From Candidatus Microgenomates bacterium (GTDB taxonomy: Bacteria > Patescibacteriota > Microgenomatia > JAADGY01): a stretch of 8,059 nt of DNA. Of the stretch, positions 1 to 5,552 are shown in pieces (position 1 is the first letter of the stretch; each line of letters opens with the position of its first letter). The translations under genes were made by a program, and so were the position numbers. The stretch lies in NCBI GenBank assembly GCA_015486555.1, contig WFRL01000019.1, positions 1 through 8,059 of the forward strand. The letters run 5' to 3'. Below the pieces are notes generated by a model that saw only the letters and a program-made list of their open reading frames with translations, had not been told where the DNA came from and made no database searches.

Positions 1-680
1 CTCCTCCCCCTCTGCCCACTCCTCTTATCTATCCTCCAGCTAAATGTTACCCCCTTATCATAACCAAAGTTAATCCGGCTCCCTTAAGTGGAGATAAAGA
101 AAAGATAAAGATCCTCAACCCTCACAACTTCTCCCTTTCCTTAGAAGACTACCAACTTGACGACCAAAAAGAGGGTGGCGCCTCGCCCATCAACTTAGAA
201 GGGAATATCTCACCTAATGAAGAAAAGGAGGTCATTCTCTCTCAAGGGATGTGGAATAACAGCGGCGATGAAATTCGCTTAATCTGCCATTCCCAACTTA
301 TAGATGGCTTTTCCTACCCTAAAATAACTAAGGGAGAGATTATTGTTCGAGACAAAAATAACCATCTTTGCTTCCAAGATTATGATTACTGGCAAGTGCC
401 TCAAAAGTATCTAGACTGTAATAAAACAGAGAAGTATAACATTGTTTCCATCAAACCAATGAAGTATCCTTCTTTGAGTCCCAGGCTTAGACAGGGGCAA
501 AAAACTTCCCCTTCGTTTGTTCCAACCCAAAAAGTAATCATTCATCAAAATTGGCAGGATAAAAGAAAAGTTACCCCTTCTTCCCAAACCTCAACCTCCC
601 TTCCCCCTACTCCATTTCTAACTTTCTCTTCCTCTTTTAGTTTTCTTTTCCTCCTTACTAGAGTTAAAAGAAGAAATTAA
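1..680 (+). CDS. Lamin-tail-domain surface protein, C-terminal fragment
   Basis: The 3' end of a gene whose start lies before the window. The frame is open from position 3 (225 codons visible) to a TAA at 678-680. It starts in a proline-rich linker (PPPLPTP), followed at about residues 20-115 by a sequence that fits a lamin tail domain: IITKVNPAP, a 'NPHNFSLSLEDYQLDD' strand pair, then ISPNEEKEVIL, 'MWNNSGDEIRL' and 'LIDGFSYP'. Such immunoglobulin-like domains occur on secreted or surface proteins. A low-complexity Ser/Thr/Pro stretch follows, then LPPTP (residues 200-204), a hydrophobic segment FLTFSSSFSFLFLLT and a basic end RVKRRN. That tripartite tail resembles a membrane or cell-wall anchor. 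The ATG at 249 is not a credible start, because the domain begins well upstream of it. Lamin-tail assignment is by pattern and fairly confident; ligand and role are unknown. Confidence 0.75.
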   Translation, partial: PPPLPTPLIYPPAKCYPLIITKVNPAPLSGDKEKIKILNPHNFSLSLEDYQLDDQKEGGASPINLEGNISPNEEKEVILSQGMWNNSGDEIRLICHSQLIDGFSYPKITKGEIIVRDKNNHLCFQDYDYWQVPQKYLDCNKTEKYNIVSIKPMKYPSLSPRLRQGQKTSPSFVPTQKVIIHQNWQDKRKVTPSSQTSTSLPPTPFLTFSSSFSFLFLLTRVKRRN

Positions 681-710
681 GTTTAAAAAGAACCAATTAT
701 CAATTAATAT

Positions 711-740
711 GGAACTAGGAACTAGGTTAGAGGAACTAGG
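711..740 (+). repeat. Left arm of 30-base inverted repeat
   Basis: This arm is the reverse complement of 879-908 with a single mismatch (29 of 30; position 898 is the odd base). It contains three copies of GGAACTAGG, at 711-719, 718-726 (overlapping) and 732-740. The arms enclose 138 bases. No obvious target-site duplication flanks the pair, so a MITE origin is possible but not shown. Confidence 0.9.
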
Positions 741-765
741 AAATTGGAACTTAACTTTTTAGGAA

Positions 766-820
766 GTCATCCTGAGGAGCTGGGGCGACGAAGGATCTAG
801 CGAGCGGAGGCGAGCGCAGG
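766..820 (+). repeat. GTCATyCTGA...ATCTAG repeat module, forward copy
   Basis: The module opens with GTCATCCTGAGGAGC, runs to GACGAAGGATCTAG (ending at 800) and is followed by a GC-rich tail ending in GCGCAGG (814-820). An inverted, diverged copy lies at 914-964. From memory, GTCATTCTGA...GAAGAATCTAG-like sequences are scattered between genes in CPR and some other uncultured bacteria. It is noticeably more GC-rich than its surroundings. Confidence 0.75.
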
Positions 821-859
821 AATTAGCACTTAAGTTTTTTCTAAGCTCTTACTTTACAA

Positions 860-911
860 GGTTATTGATTATTTTTAACCTAGTTCCTCTAACCTAGCTC
901 CTAGTTCCAAT
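860..911 (+). repeat. Direct repeat copy 1 (ggttattga...gttccaat)
   Basis: This begins GGTTATTGA, then an AT-rich stretch, TAACCTAGTTCC, and ends GTTCCAAT. It aligns in the same orientation with 1013-1058. Relative to that copy it lacks about ten bases after GGTTATTGA and carries an extra CCTAGTTCC-type unit. It overlaps the right arm of the 30-base inverted repeat. Confidence 0.6.
879..908 (-). repeat. Right arm of 30-base inverted repeat
   Basis: This is the partner of 711-740 in reverse orientation. It holds CCTAGTTCC at 879-887 and 900-908 and a one-mismatch copy (CCTAGCTCC) at 893-901. In RNA from either strand the two arms could pair into a long stem that would probably be an RNase III-type substrate. 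Confidence 0.9.
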
Positions 912-913
912 CC

Positions 914-964
914 CCTGCGCCTTCGGCTAGATTCTTCCCCTCCGCTTCGGAGGGTCAGAATGAC
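914..964 (-). repeat. GTCATyCTGA...ATCTAG repeat module, inverted copy
   Basis: Read on the minus strand this starts GTCATTCTGA (964-955), reaches AAGAATCTAG (936-927) and ends in GCGCAGG (920-914), matching both ends of the 766-820 module. The interior has diverged and forms its own hairpin (938-954). Confidence 0.75.
938..954. repeat. GC-rich hairpin inside the inverted repeat module
   Basis: CCCTCCG at 938-944 pairs fully with CGGAGGG at 948-954 across a three-base loop (CTT). It has no T-run on either strand, so it is better read as part of the repeat module than as an intrinsic terminator, although it could stabilise 3' ends of the convergent transcripts. Confidence 0.65.
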
Positions 965-1012
965 TCATTATAGAGGTTTTGATACTTGGTGTTTGGAATT
1001 TGTTTGAAAATT

Positions 1013-1058
1013 GGTTATTGAAAATTGATCATTTTCTAACCTAGTTCCAAGCTCCAAT
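1013..1058 (+). repeat. Direct repeat copy 2 (ggttattga...ctccaat)
   Basis: This begins GGTTATTGA, has CTAACCTAGTTCC at 1036-1048 and ends GCTCCAAT. It aligns with 860-911. It ends six bases before the stop codon of the permease gene, so the repeat cluster runs almost up to that coding region. Confidence 0.6.
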
Positions 1059-1063
1059 AATGT

Positions 1064-2278
1064 TTATTCATACCTTAAAGCCTCTATTGGGTTAAGGTTG
1101 GCTGCTTTGCGAGCCGGGGCCACCCCAAAGACCACTCCTACTAGGAAGGAGACACCGAAGGATAAGAGAATTTCTTTTATTCCCACTGAGGTAGGTATAA
1201 AAGAAGTTAAGAGTAAAGATCCCAGCCAACCAACCAAAAAACCAAGCAGACCACCTAATAAACCAAGAACAGCTGCTTCGACTAAAAACTGGACTAGGAT
1301 ATCCTTTTTAGTAGCTCCCAAGGCCTTGCGCAAACCTATCTCGTGAGTCCGCTCCGTTACACTGACCAACATAATGTTCATAATCCCCACCCCGCCCACT
1401 ATTAAGGAAATAGCGGCAATACCTGATAAAACCAAAGACAAAAGGCCAAGAATATCTTTAATAGAAGACTCTAATTCCTTTTGACTGAGAATAGTGAAAT
1501 CATCAGTAGTTAATGATTGTTTAGCTAAAAGAACAGTTGCCTCTTTCTTAAAGTTTTTGAAAGAACTACCTTTCCTCAGTTTTATAAGAATACTCATAAT
1601 CCGAGCAGTTGGAAAGAGATTGGTAATTACGCTTTGAGGAATATAAACATAATCATCAAAATCTGGGCCGCCAAAACTGGAACCAACCGCTTGGAGAACC
1701 CCGATTATCTTAAACTTGGCTGAGGCTACTAAAATAGTTTTGCCTAAAGGATTCTCCCCTGGCCGAAAAAGGTGGGTATAAACATTGTAGCCAATAACCG
1801 CCACTCGCTGGCCATTTATATCAGCAGCTTTTGTCCAGGGTTGACCATAGAGAAAATTGGTATTTCGAATCTGGAAATATTGATGCTTAATACCACTTAA
1901 GGTAATATCATACTCTTCCTTTCCTCTTTTAGCTTTCGAGGTGGTGGCGATAACCGAAGTAGCTTTTTCTACTTGAGGAAGGTGTTGAAGTAACTTATCA
2001 TAGCTGGCTTTGAGGGGTTTAGCGAAGAACAACTTCCGTTCAGAACTCATTGTCATTTTGCCGCCTGAGGTCGTCAGTTTACCAGGAAGAACAAAGACCA
2101 GATCAGAACCAAGCTTTTGAAACTGGCCAACAAGATAATTTTGAAAACCATTACCTAAAGCCATAAGTAAAATAACCGCCGCTACCCCAATGAGAATACC
2201 TAGGGTTGTCAAAAATGTCCGCAGTTTATGATTAACAATAGCCGCCCAAACTGTATAAAACAAATCAAGCCAATCCAT
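1064..2278 (-). CDS. MacB/FtsX-family ABC transporter permease
   Basis: A 404-residue membrane protein, the usual length for a stand-alone MacB-type permease. The order is: a short cytoplasmic start; TM1 at about 22-42 with the family motif LRTFLTTLGILIGVAAVI; a large extracytoplasmic domain (about 44-275) with typical MacB core segments (GQRVAVIGYNV, FKIIGVL, DDYVYIP); then TM2 (about 277-306), TM3 (about 330-356) and TM4 (about 370-388). The strongly conserved cytoplasmic loop GVGIMNIMLVSVTERTHEIG and the ending APARKAANLNPIEALRYE are both present. It should pair with the ATPase encoded just upstream (one base between genes) and the HlyD-like adaptor. MacB-type systems use ATP to drive long-range movement of the outer domain rather than classical transport. 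The substrate cannot be read from the sequence; antimicrobial peptides, lipoproteins or secreted peptides are possible. Confidence 0.92.
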   Translation of the reverse strand: MDWLDLFYTVWAAIVNHKLRTFLTTLGILIGVAAVILLMALGNGFQNYLVGQFQKLGSDLVFVLPGKLTTSGGKMTMSSERKLFFAKPLKASYDKLLQHLPQVEKATSVIATTSKAKRGKEEYDITLSGIKHQYFQIRNTNFLYGQPWTKAADINGQRVAVIGYNVYTHLFRPGENPLGKTILVASAKFKIIGVLQAVGSSFGGPDFDDYVYIPQSVITNLFPTARIMSILIKLRKGSSFKNFKKEATVLLAKQSLTTDDFTILSQKELESSIKDILGLLSLVLSGIAAISLIVGGVGIMNIMLVSVTERTHEIGLRKALGATKKDILVQFLVEAAVLGLLGGLLGFLVGWLGSLLLTSFIPTSVGIKEILLSFGVSFLVGVVFGVAPARKAANLNPIEALRYE

Positions 2279-2279
2279 T

Positions 2280-2990
2280 TTATTTTCCTCGCTGGTAGCT
2301 AACTTTTATAATCTTCCCGTCTTTAAGATGAATGTGCTTATGGGCAACCTTAGCTACATTCAAATCATGAGTAACCAAAACTATAGTATGTCCTTGAGTA
2401 TGGAGCTTAATAAACAAATCCAAAACCTGCTGGCCAGAAGCTGAGTCCAGGTTCCCAGTAGGCTCATCAGCTAAAATAATAGCTGGCTTGTTGACTAAAG
2501 CCCGAGCGATAGCTACCCGCTGTTGCTGACCTCCAGATAATTGGTTGGGGTGATGATTTAAGCGATGACCAAGACCAACTTTTTTTAATAACTCAACAGC
2601 CCGCCGCCGCCGTTCAGCCAAAGGAACTCCAGCATAAATTAAAGGCAGAGCAACATTATCTACAGCTGAGAGATAGTTTAAAAGGAAAAATTGTTGGAAG
2701 ACAAAACCAATTTCTTTATTCCTCAACTTAGCTAACTGATCATCAGATAAGCGATTGGCTTGGGCTCCATTTATCACTACTTTGCCTCGTGTGGGTACAT
2801 CCAATAGCCCCATAATATGCATAAGGGTTGATTTGCCGGAGCCAGAGGGGCCAATCACTGCCAAGAAACCACCTTGATGGATAGTTAGATTTATTCCTTT
2901 TAAGACGGGATATTCCCCTCCAGCTAAAGAATAACTTTTGGTGACCTTCTCTAGCTGAAGAACGGCTTGTTTTTTATTCGACGATGACAT
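2280..2990 (-). CDS. ABC transporter ATPase, LolD/MacB type
   Basis: A 236-residue stand-alone nucleotide-binding subunit with every expected motif: Walker A GPSGSGKST (residues 47-55), Q-loop in GFVFQQF (about 95-101), signature LSGGQQQR (151-158), Walker B IILADEP (171-177) with the D-loop that follows, and the H-loop histidine H208 in LVTHD. 'QQFFLLNYLSAVDNVALPL' and 'DEPTGNLDS' are typical of the LolD/MacB/FtsE branch. It energises the permease encoded next. The ATG at 2990 lies 17 bases inside the 3' end of the adaptor gene. No strong Shine-Dalgarno precedes it, so translation is probably coupled to the adaptor. It lacks the fused membrane domain of E. coli MacB, so I give no gene symbol. 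Confidence 0.95.
   Translation of the reverse strand: MSSSNKKQAVLQLEKVTKSYSLAGGEYPVLKGINLTIHQGGFLAVIGPSGSGKSTLMHIMGLLDVPTRGKVVINGAQANRLSDDQLAKLRNKEIGFVFQQFFLLNYLSAVDNVALPLIYAGVPLAERRRRAVELLKKVGLGHRLNHHPNQLSGGQQQRVAIARALVNKPAIILADEPTGNLDSASGQQVLDLFIKLHTQGHTIVLVTHDLNVAKVAHKHIHLKDGKIIKVSYQRGK
2287..2290 (-). promoter_or_regulatory. Ribosome binding site of the permease
   Basis: GAGG on the minus strand lies eight bases before the ATG at 2278. It sits inside the last codons of the ATPase gene and supports this start. Confidence 0.6.
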
Positions 2991-3987
2991 TACCAGGTTT
3001 CAATCCTTGAGTAACTTCTACTTCTTCATCCGATTCTAAGCCTACTTGAATAAACCTCTTTTCCTTTTCCTTTTTCTTTCCTTTTTCAAGCCAAACATAA
3101 CTTCGGCCATTTTCATAGTTAAGGTACTCTTCTGGTATAACCAAAACATTCTCTTTTTCAGCCAACTTCAAATGGGCTTGGCCGTTTAAGCCTGATCGGA
3201 GAGAAAAATCTTTAGGCAATTGATTAAAAACAATCTTCGCCAAGTAAACCATACTCCCACTTTTCCCTTTAGTTGGTTGATAGCTAACATACTTCACCTT
3301 ACCAGAGAGGCTAGCTTGGGGATAGGCATCCAAACTTACCTTAACCTCTTGGCCTACTTTTATTTTGGCTAAATCCAACTCATCTACCTCAGCCTCGAAG
3401 AAAGCTGAACAAGGATCAATTAGATGAAAAGTAGCCTGGCTGGGAGTAATGTTTACTCCCGCCTGAGGCAGAATCAGGGTATCAATCACCCCTGAAAATG
3501 GGGCCTTGATTACTGCCAACTGCCAAGCTAGGTGCTCTAACTCGACATTGAGAACAGCATTGTCCAAATTTTTTTGGCTCCTTTCTAAAATCCTTCCTAT
3601 CTGGGGAGTTCTATCTAAGACATCTCGATACTCATCCTGAGTATCCTCAAAATCTAAACGAGTGTTGTAATAGTTATTAAGGGCTTTTTTAAGCTGCTTG
3701 TATAACTGTCGTCGATCTAGAGAAGCAATTGCTTGGCCTTTTTTAACTGAGCTGCCAGCTTTAACTCCAACCCAGCTTAGAAGCCCACTGGTTTGAAAAC
3801 GCAGGCTGGCTTCTTTTTCAAAATTCACTACTCCAGCAAGATCAAGGGTTGAAACTATTCTCCCTTTTTTGACTGTGTAAGAAAATGCTGTTCCTTTCTT
3901 TTTAGCTACAGTTCTCCCCTTAAACCACCAAGCCAAGCCACCAATTAAAACCAAAAAGAATAACCCCAGGAATAGTTTTTTTCTCAT
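2974..3987 (-). CDS. HlyD/MacA-like membrane fusion (adaptor) protein
   Basis: A 337-residue periplasmic-adaptor-type protein. A basic start (MRKK) and one hydrophobic helix (about residues 5-22) anchor it in the membrane; no lipobox cysteine is seen. The two lipoyl half-motifs are at about 62-91 (SLRFQTSGLLSWVGVKAGSSVKKGQ) and 156-192 (QLAVIKAPFSGVIDTL, then QAGVNI). Between them is a short helical hairpin (about 92-155). A beta-barrel (about 193-275, with VGQEVKVSLDAYP and LRSGLNGQAHL) and a membrane-proximal domain (about 276-337, VLVIPEEYLN...GLKPGNVIVE) follow. The hairpin is shorter than that of MacA, as in adaptors that need not reach an outer-membrane channel, which would suit a single-membrane cell. 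It starts inside the cca stop (ATGA, four-base overlap) and is preceded by a good Shine-Dalgarno. Lys/Glu-rich residues 302-310 (KGKKKEKEK) form a local charged loop. Confidence 0.9.
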   Translation of the reverse strand: MRKKLFLGLFFLVLIGGLAWWFKGRTVAKKKGTAFSYTVKKGRIVSTLDLAGVVNFEKEASLRFQTSGLLSWVGVKAGSSVKKGQAIASLDRRQLYKQLKKALNNYYNTRLDFEDTQDEYRDVLDRTPQIGRILERSQKNLDNAVLNVELEHLAWQLAVIKAPFSGVIDTLILPQAGVNITPSQATFHLIDPCSAFFEAEVDELDLAKIKVGQEVKVSLDAYPQASLSGKVKYVSYQPTKGKSGSMVYLAKIVFNQLPKDFSLRSGLNGQAHLKLAEKENVLVIPEEYLNYENGRSYVWLEKGKKKEKEKRFIQVGLESDEEVEVTQGLKPGNVIVE

Positions 3988-5534
3988 TCTTTCTCCTTGG
4001 CTTTAGCCTCCTGCCTCAAAAAGGCAAGCAAGGCTGGCCGTTCATTGGGTAATTGATGATTAACAACCTTCTTAAAAATTTCTTCTAGTATTTTACCAAC
4101 CTCTGGTGAGGGGGGTAAGTTGAGTATCTCCATCACATCGTGGCCGCTAACCTTTAAATCAGTAACTTTAAAAGGCTGTCTTTGAACTTCAGTTAGTCGG
4201 CGAATAAATTTTTCCATCCGCCAAGAAACAGCTTGCTTTACCCCGCTGCCTAAACGATCTCCTACTCGGAGGGCGAGCATAGCTGGAATGTTTCCTTTCC
4301 CAACTCGGCGGATAAAGCGGCGAAGGGCTTTATCAGATAAATTCTCATCGACAGTAAACTGATGCCAACGAACTAGGCGAAAAAGTTTGTCGGCCGAACG
4401 TTTATCAAGATGCCACCTCTCAGTTATTTTCTTGGCTAAGCGGCTACTAACTACCTCATGGTTATAGAAGATCCCTCCTTGCCGAGGATTGTTTTCATAA
4501 CCACAATAGGGACATTTAAATTCAGGTTTTTGCCAATCCACTGGAAAACTCTTTTCACACGAGGCACAGATAATAGCCCAGGTGTCAGCCTTACCTAGAT
4601 CATGGATCAAAGCTGCTAATCGGGTTATAGGGTCGGTGTCTGGACAGTACCTCATACTCAATAAAGAATGCTCCCAGAGGTCATATTTATGGTGTTTCGA
4701 TAAGATAACCTTTTTAGTTTTTAAAAGCTCAGGCAAAACAAATGGGAGTAACTCCAATTCATCTAAGAGACGGAAACCGTAATCCGGCCGTTCTGAAGAA
4801 AGAATCTTGAAAACTTCGTCCCTAATTCTCTCAGCTGAGATATGTCTCAGAAGTTGGCTTTTAGCTTTTATCGCTTTTCGAGTATTCTCTTCTATCTTAA
4901 AGCCCAGCTGAGTAGCAAAACGAACTGCTCGTAATAAACGAAGAGCATCTTCAGAAAACCTTTTATCAGGATCACCAATAGCTCTAATTATTTTCTTTTG
5001 AATATCCTTTATTCCTGAGAAAAGATCAATAAAAGTTAAACTTTCCCTAAGGGAAAGAGGGTCTAATTTAGAGGGAACTTTATTTTTAAACCATCCCCAA
5101 GCTAAAGCGTTAACCGTAAAGTCGCGGCGTTTTAAATCCTCCTCCATCTTGTTTCCCCAAACAACTTTATCTGGCCGCCGCTTATCTGAATAGCCAAACT
5201 CAGATCGGTAGGTAGTAATCTCAACCACCCAAACCGGCTTTCCTTCCTGTTTTTCTAGGGTATATTTTCCTTTACCTTTCTCCCATATAGGAACTCCTAC
5301 CATTCCAAAAGGGTTGGTATAAAAACTCTCAGGAAAAAGCGACTGAATCTTCTCTGGCCTGGCTGAGGTTGTCAGATCAAAATTGCCTCCCAAATCTCGG
5401 CCTAAGACCAGATTCCTAATTACTCCCCCTACCAAAAAAATATCCTCTCCCTTATCATTAACTTTCTTCATCACTTGCCAGATAATTGGAGGAATCTTTT
5501 CCACCTTAAGGGAGGTTGCCATCAGAGAAGACAT
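3984..5534 (-). CDS. cca: Class II CCA tRNA nucleotidyltransferase with HD domain and zinc-ribbon insertion
   Basis: A 516-residue enzyme of the class II polymerase-beta-like family, which adds or repairs the 3' CCA end of tRNA. The head has LVGGVIRN (34-41), NFDLTT (51-56), EITTYRSEFGYSDKRRPD (105-122), KRRDFTVNALAW (135-146) and template motif EDALRLLRAVRF (195-206). The HD domain carries H289, H311-D312 and H359. The C-terminal RRFIRRVG...LALRVGDRLGSG is also typical. Two things are odd. The first acidic residue of the catalytic DxD is Asn (N51; codon at 5382-5384, AAT), and the usual RD before it is RN (N41). A C-x2-C...C-x2-C insertion (residues 323-344) splits the HD region between HDLGK and FYNHE. 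It leads the transporter operon. The ATG at 5534 fits the promoter; M5 (ATG at 5522) is possible. A poly(A) polymerase or A-adding enzyme cannot be excluded. Confidence 0.88.
   Translation of the reverse strand: MSSLMATSLKVEKIPPIIWQVMKKVNDKGEDIFLVGGVIRNLVLGRDLGGNFDLTTSARPEKIQSLFPESFYTNPFGMVGVPIWEKGKGKYTLEKQEGKPVWVVEITTYRSEFGYSDKRRPDKVVWGNKMEEDLKRRDFTVNALAWGWFKNKVPSKLDPLSLRESLTFIDLFSGIKDIQKKIIRAIGDPDKRFSEDALRLLRAVRFATQLGFKIEENTRKAIKAKSQLLRHISAERIRDEVFKILSSERPDYGFRLLDELELLPFVLPELLKTKKVILSKHHKYDLWEHSLLSMRYCPDTDPITRLAALIHDLGKADTWAIICASCEKSFPVDWQKPEFKCPYCGYENNPRQGGIFYNHEVVSSRLAKKITERWHLDKRSADKLFRLVRWHQFTVDENLSDKALRRFIRRVGKGNIPAMLALRVGDRLGSGVKQAVSWRMEKFIRRLTEVQRQPFKVTDLKVSGHDVMEILNLPPSPEVGKILEEIFKKVVNHQLPNERPALLAFLRQEAKAKEKE
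3993..3998 (-). promoter_or_regulatory. Strong ribosome binding site of the adaptor gene
   Basis: AAGGAG on the minus strand lies five bases before the ATG at 3987 and inside the final codons of cca. It shows that this organism uses Shine-Dalgarno initiation inside the operon, in contrast to the leader-poor starts of cca and recJ. Confidence 0.7.
4503..4568 (-). other. Zinc-ribbon-like insertion encoded within cca
   Basis: Residues 323-344 hold CASC and CPYC pairs 18 residues apart (C323, C326, C341, C344), followed by GYENNP. Two CxxC knuckles at this spacing are the hallmark of a zinc ribbon. It sits between the HD dyad (H311-D312) and the next expected histidine segment FYNHE (356-360), where ordinary family members have a short loop. 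Confidence 0.65.
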
Positions 5535-5545
5535 AGTGATATGAT
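5516..5545 (+). promoter_or_regulatory. Promoter of recJ with extended -10
   Basis: TTGCCA at 5516-5521 matches five of six -35 consensus bases. After an 18-base spacer comes TATGAT at 5540-5545, preceded by TGA to form an extended -10 (TGATATGAT, 5537-5545). Seven bases downstream of the -10 is position 5552, the A of the recJ ATG, so the transcript is predicted to be leaderless. The -35 lies inside the cca coding region, and the -10 overlaps the opposing cca -10 at 5544-5545. Confidence 0.6.
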
Positions 5546-5552
5546 TATAGCA
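5544..5552 (-). promoter_or_regulatory. Extended -10 promoter of the cca operon
   Basis: The minus strand reads TGCTATAAT from 5552 down to 5544, a perfect extended -10 (TGnTATAAT). Transcription would begin at about 5537, leaving roughly three bases before the ATG at 5534, so the mRNA should be nearly leaderless; no Shine-Dalgarno is present. I see no good -35 (GGAAAG at about 5572-5567 is weak), which an extended -10 can tolerate. The element overlaps the first base of the recJ start codon. Confidence 0.65.

Larger units (their letters stand above)
681..1063. other. Repeat-rich spacer between convergent genes
   Basis: This 383-base stretch separates two genes that converge on it and has no credible coding frame. 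It is a mosaic of short repeat modules: GGAACTAGG/CCTAGTTCC 9-mers (exact at 711, 718 and 732 on +, and at 879, 900 and 1040 on -), GTCATyCTGA...ATCTAG modules in opposite orientation, and AT-rich 'ggttattga' modules. The modules are listed separately. I see no clear intrinsic terminator: the strongest short hairpin (938-954) has no T-run after it on either strand. Confidence 0.8.

Noticed and set aside
249..680. A separate 143-residue gene starting at the ATG at 249
   Set aside because: The same frame is open upstream to the window edge and encodes the first half of the lamin-tail domain. The AAGGAGGT at 225-232 is 16 bases from that ATG, too far for a ribosome site, and is probably just codons for Lys-Glu-Val.
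938..954. Intrinsic terminator for the convergent genes
   Set aside because: The seven-base-pair hairpin is stable, but neither strand has a T-run after it, and it lies within a dispersed repeat module.
681..1063. CRISPR array or tRNA in the repeat-rich spacer
   Set aside because: The repeats are irregular in spacing and orientation with no uniform spacers, and no tRNA cloverleaf elements (such as a GGTTCGA-type T arm) are present.
1098..1346. Open frame on + inside the permease gene
   Set aside because: It is antisense to a well-conserved permease C-terminus; its residues are the complement of the transmembrane coding and show no domain.
4582..4782. Open frame on + inside cca
   Set aside because: It is the opposite strand of the conserved HD region, with no ribosome site or recognisable protein.
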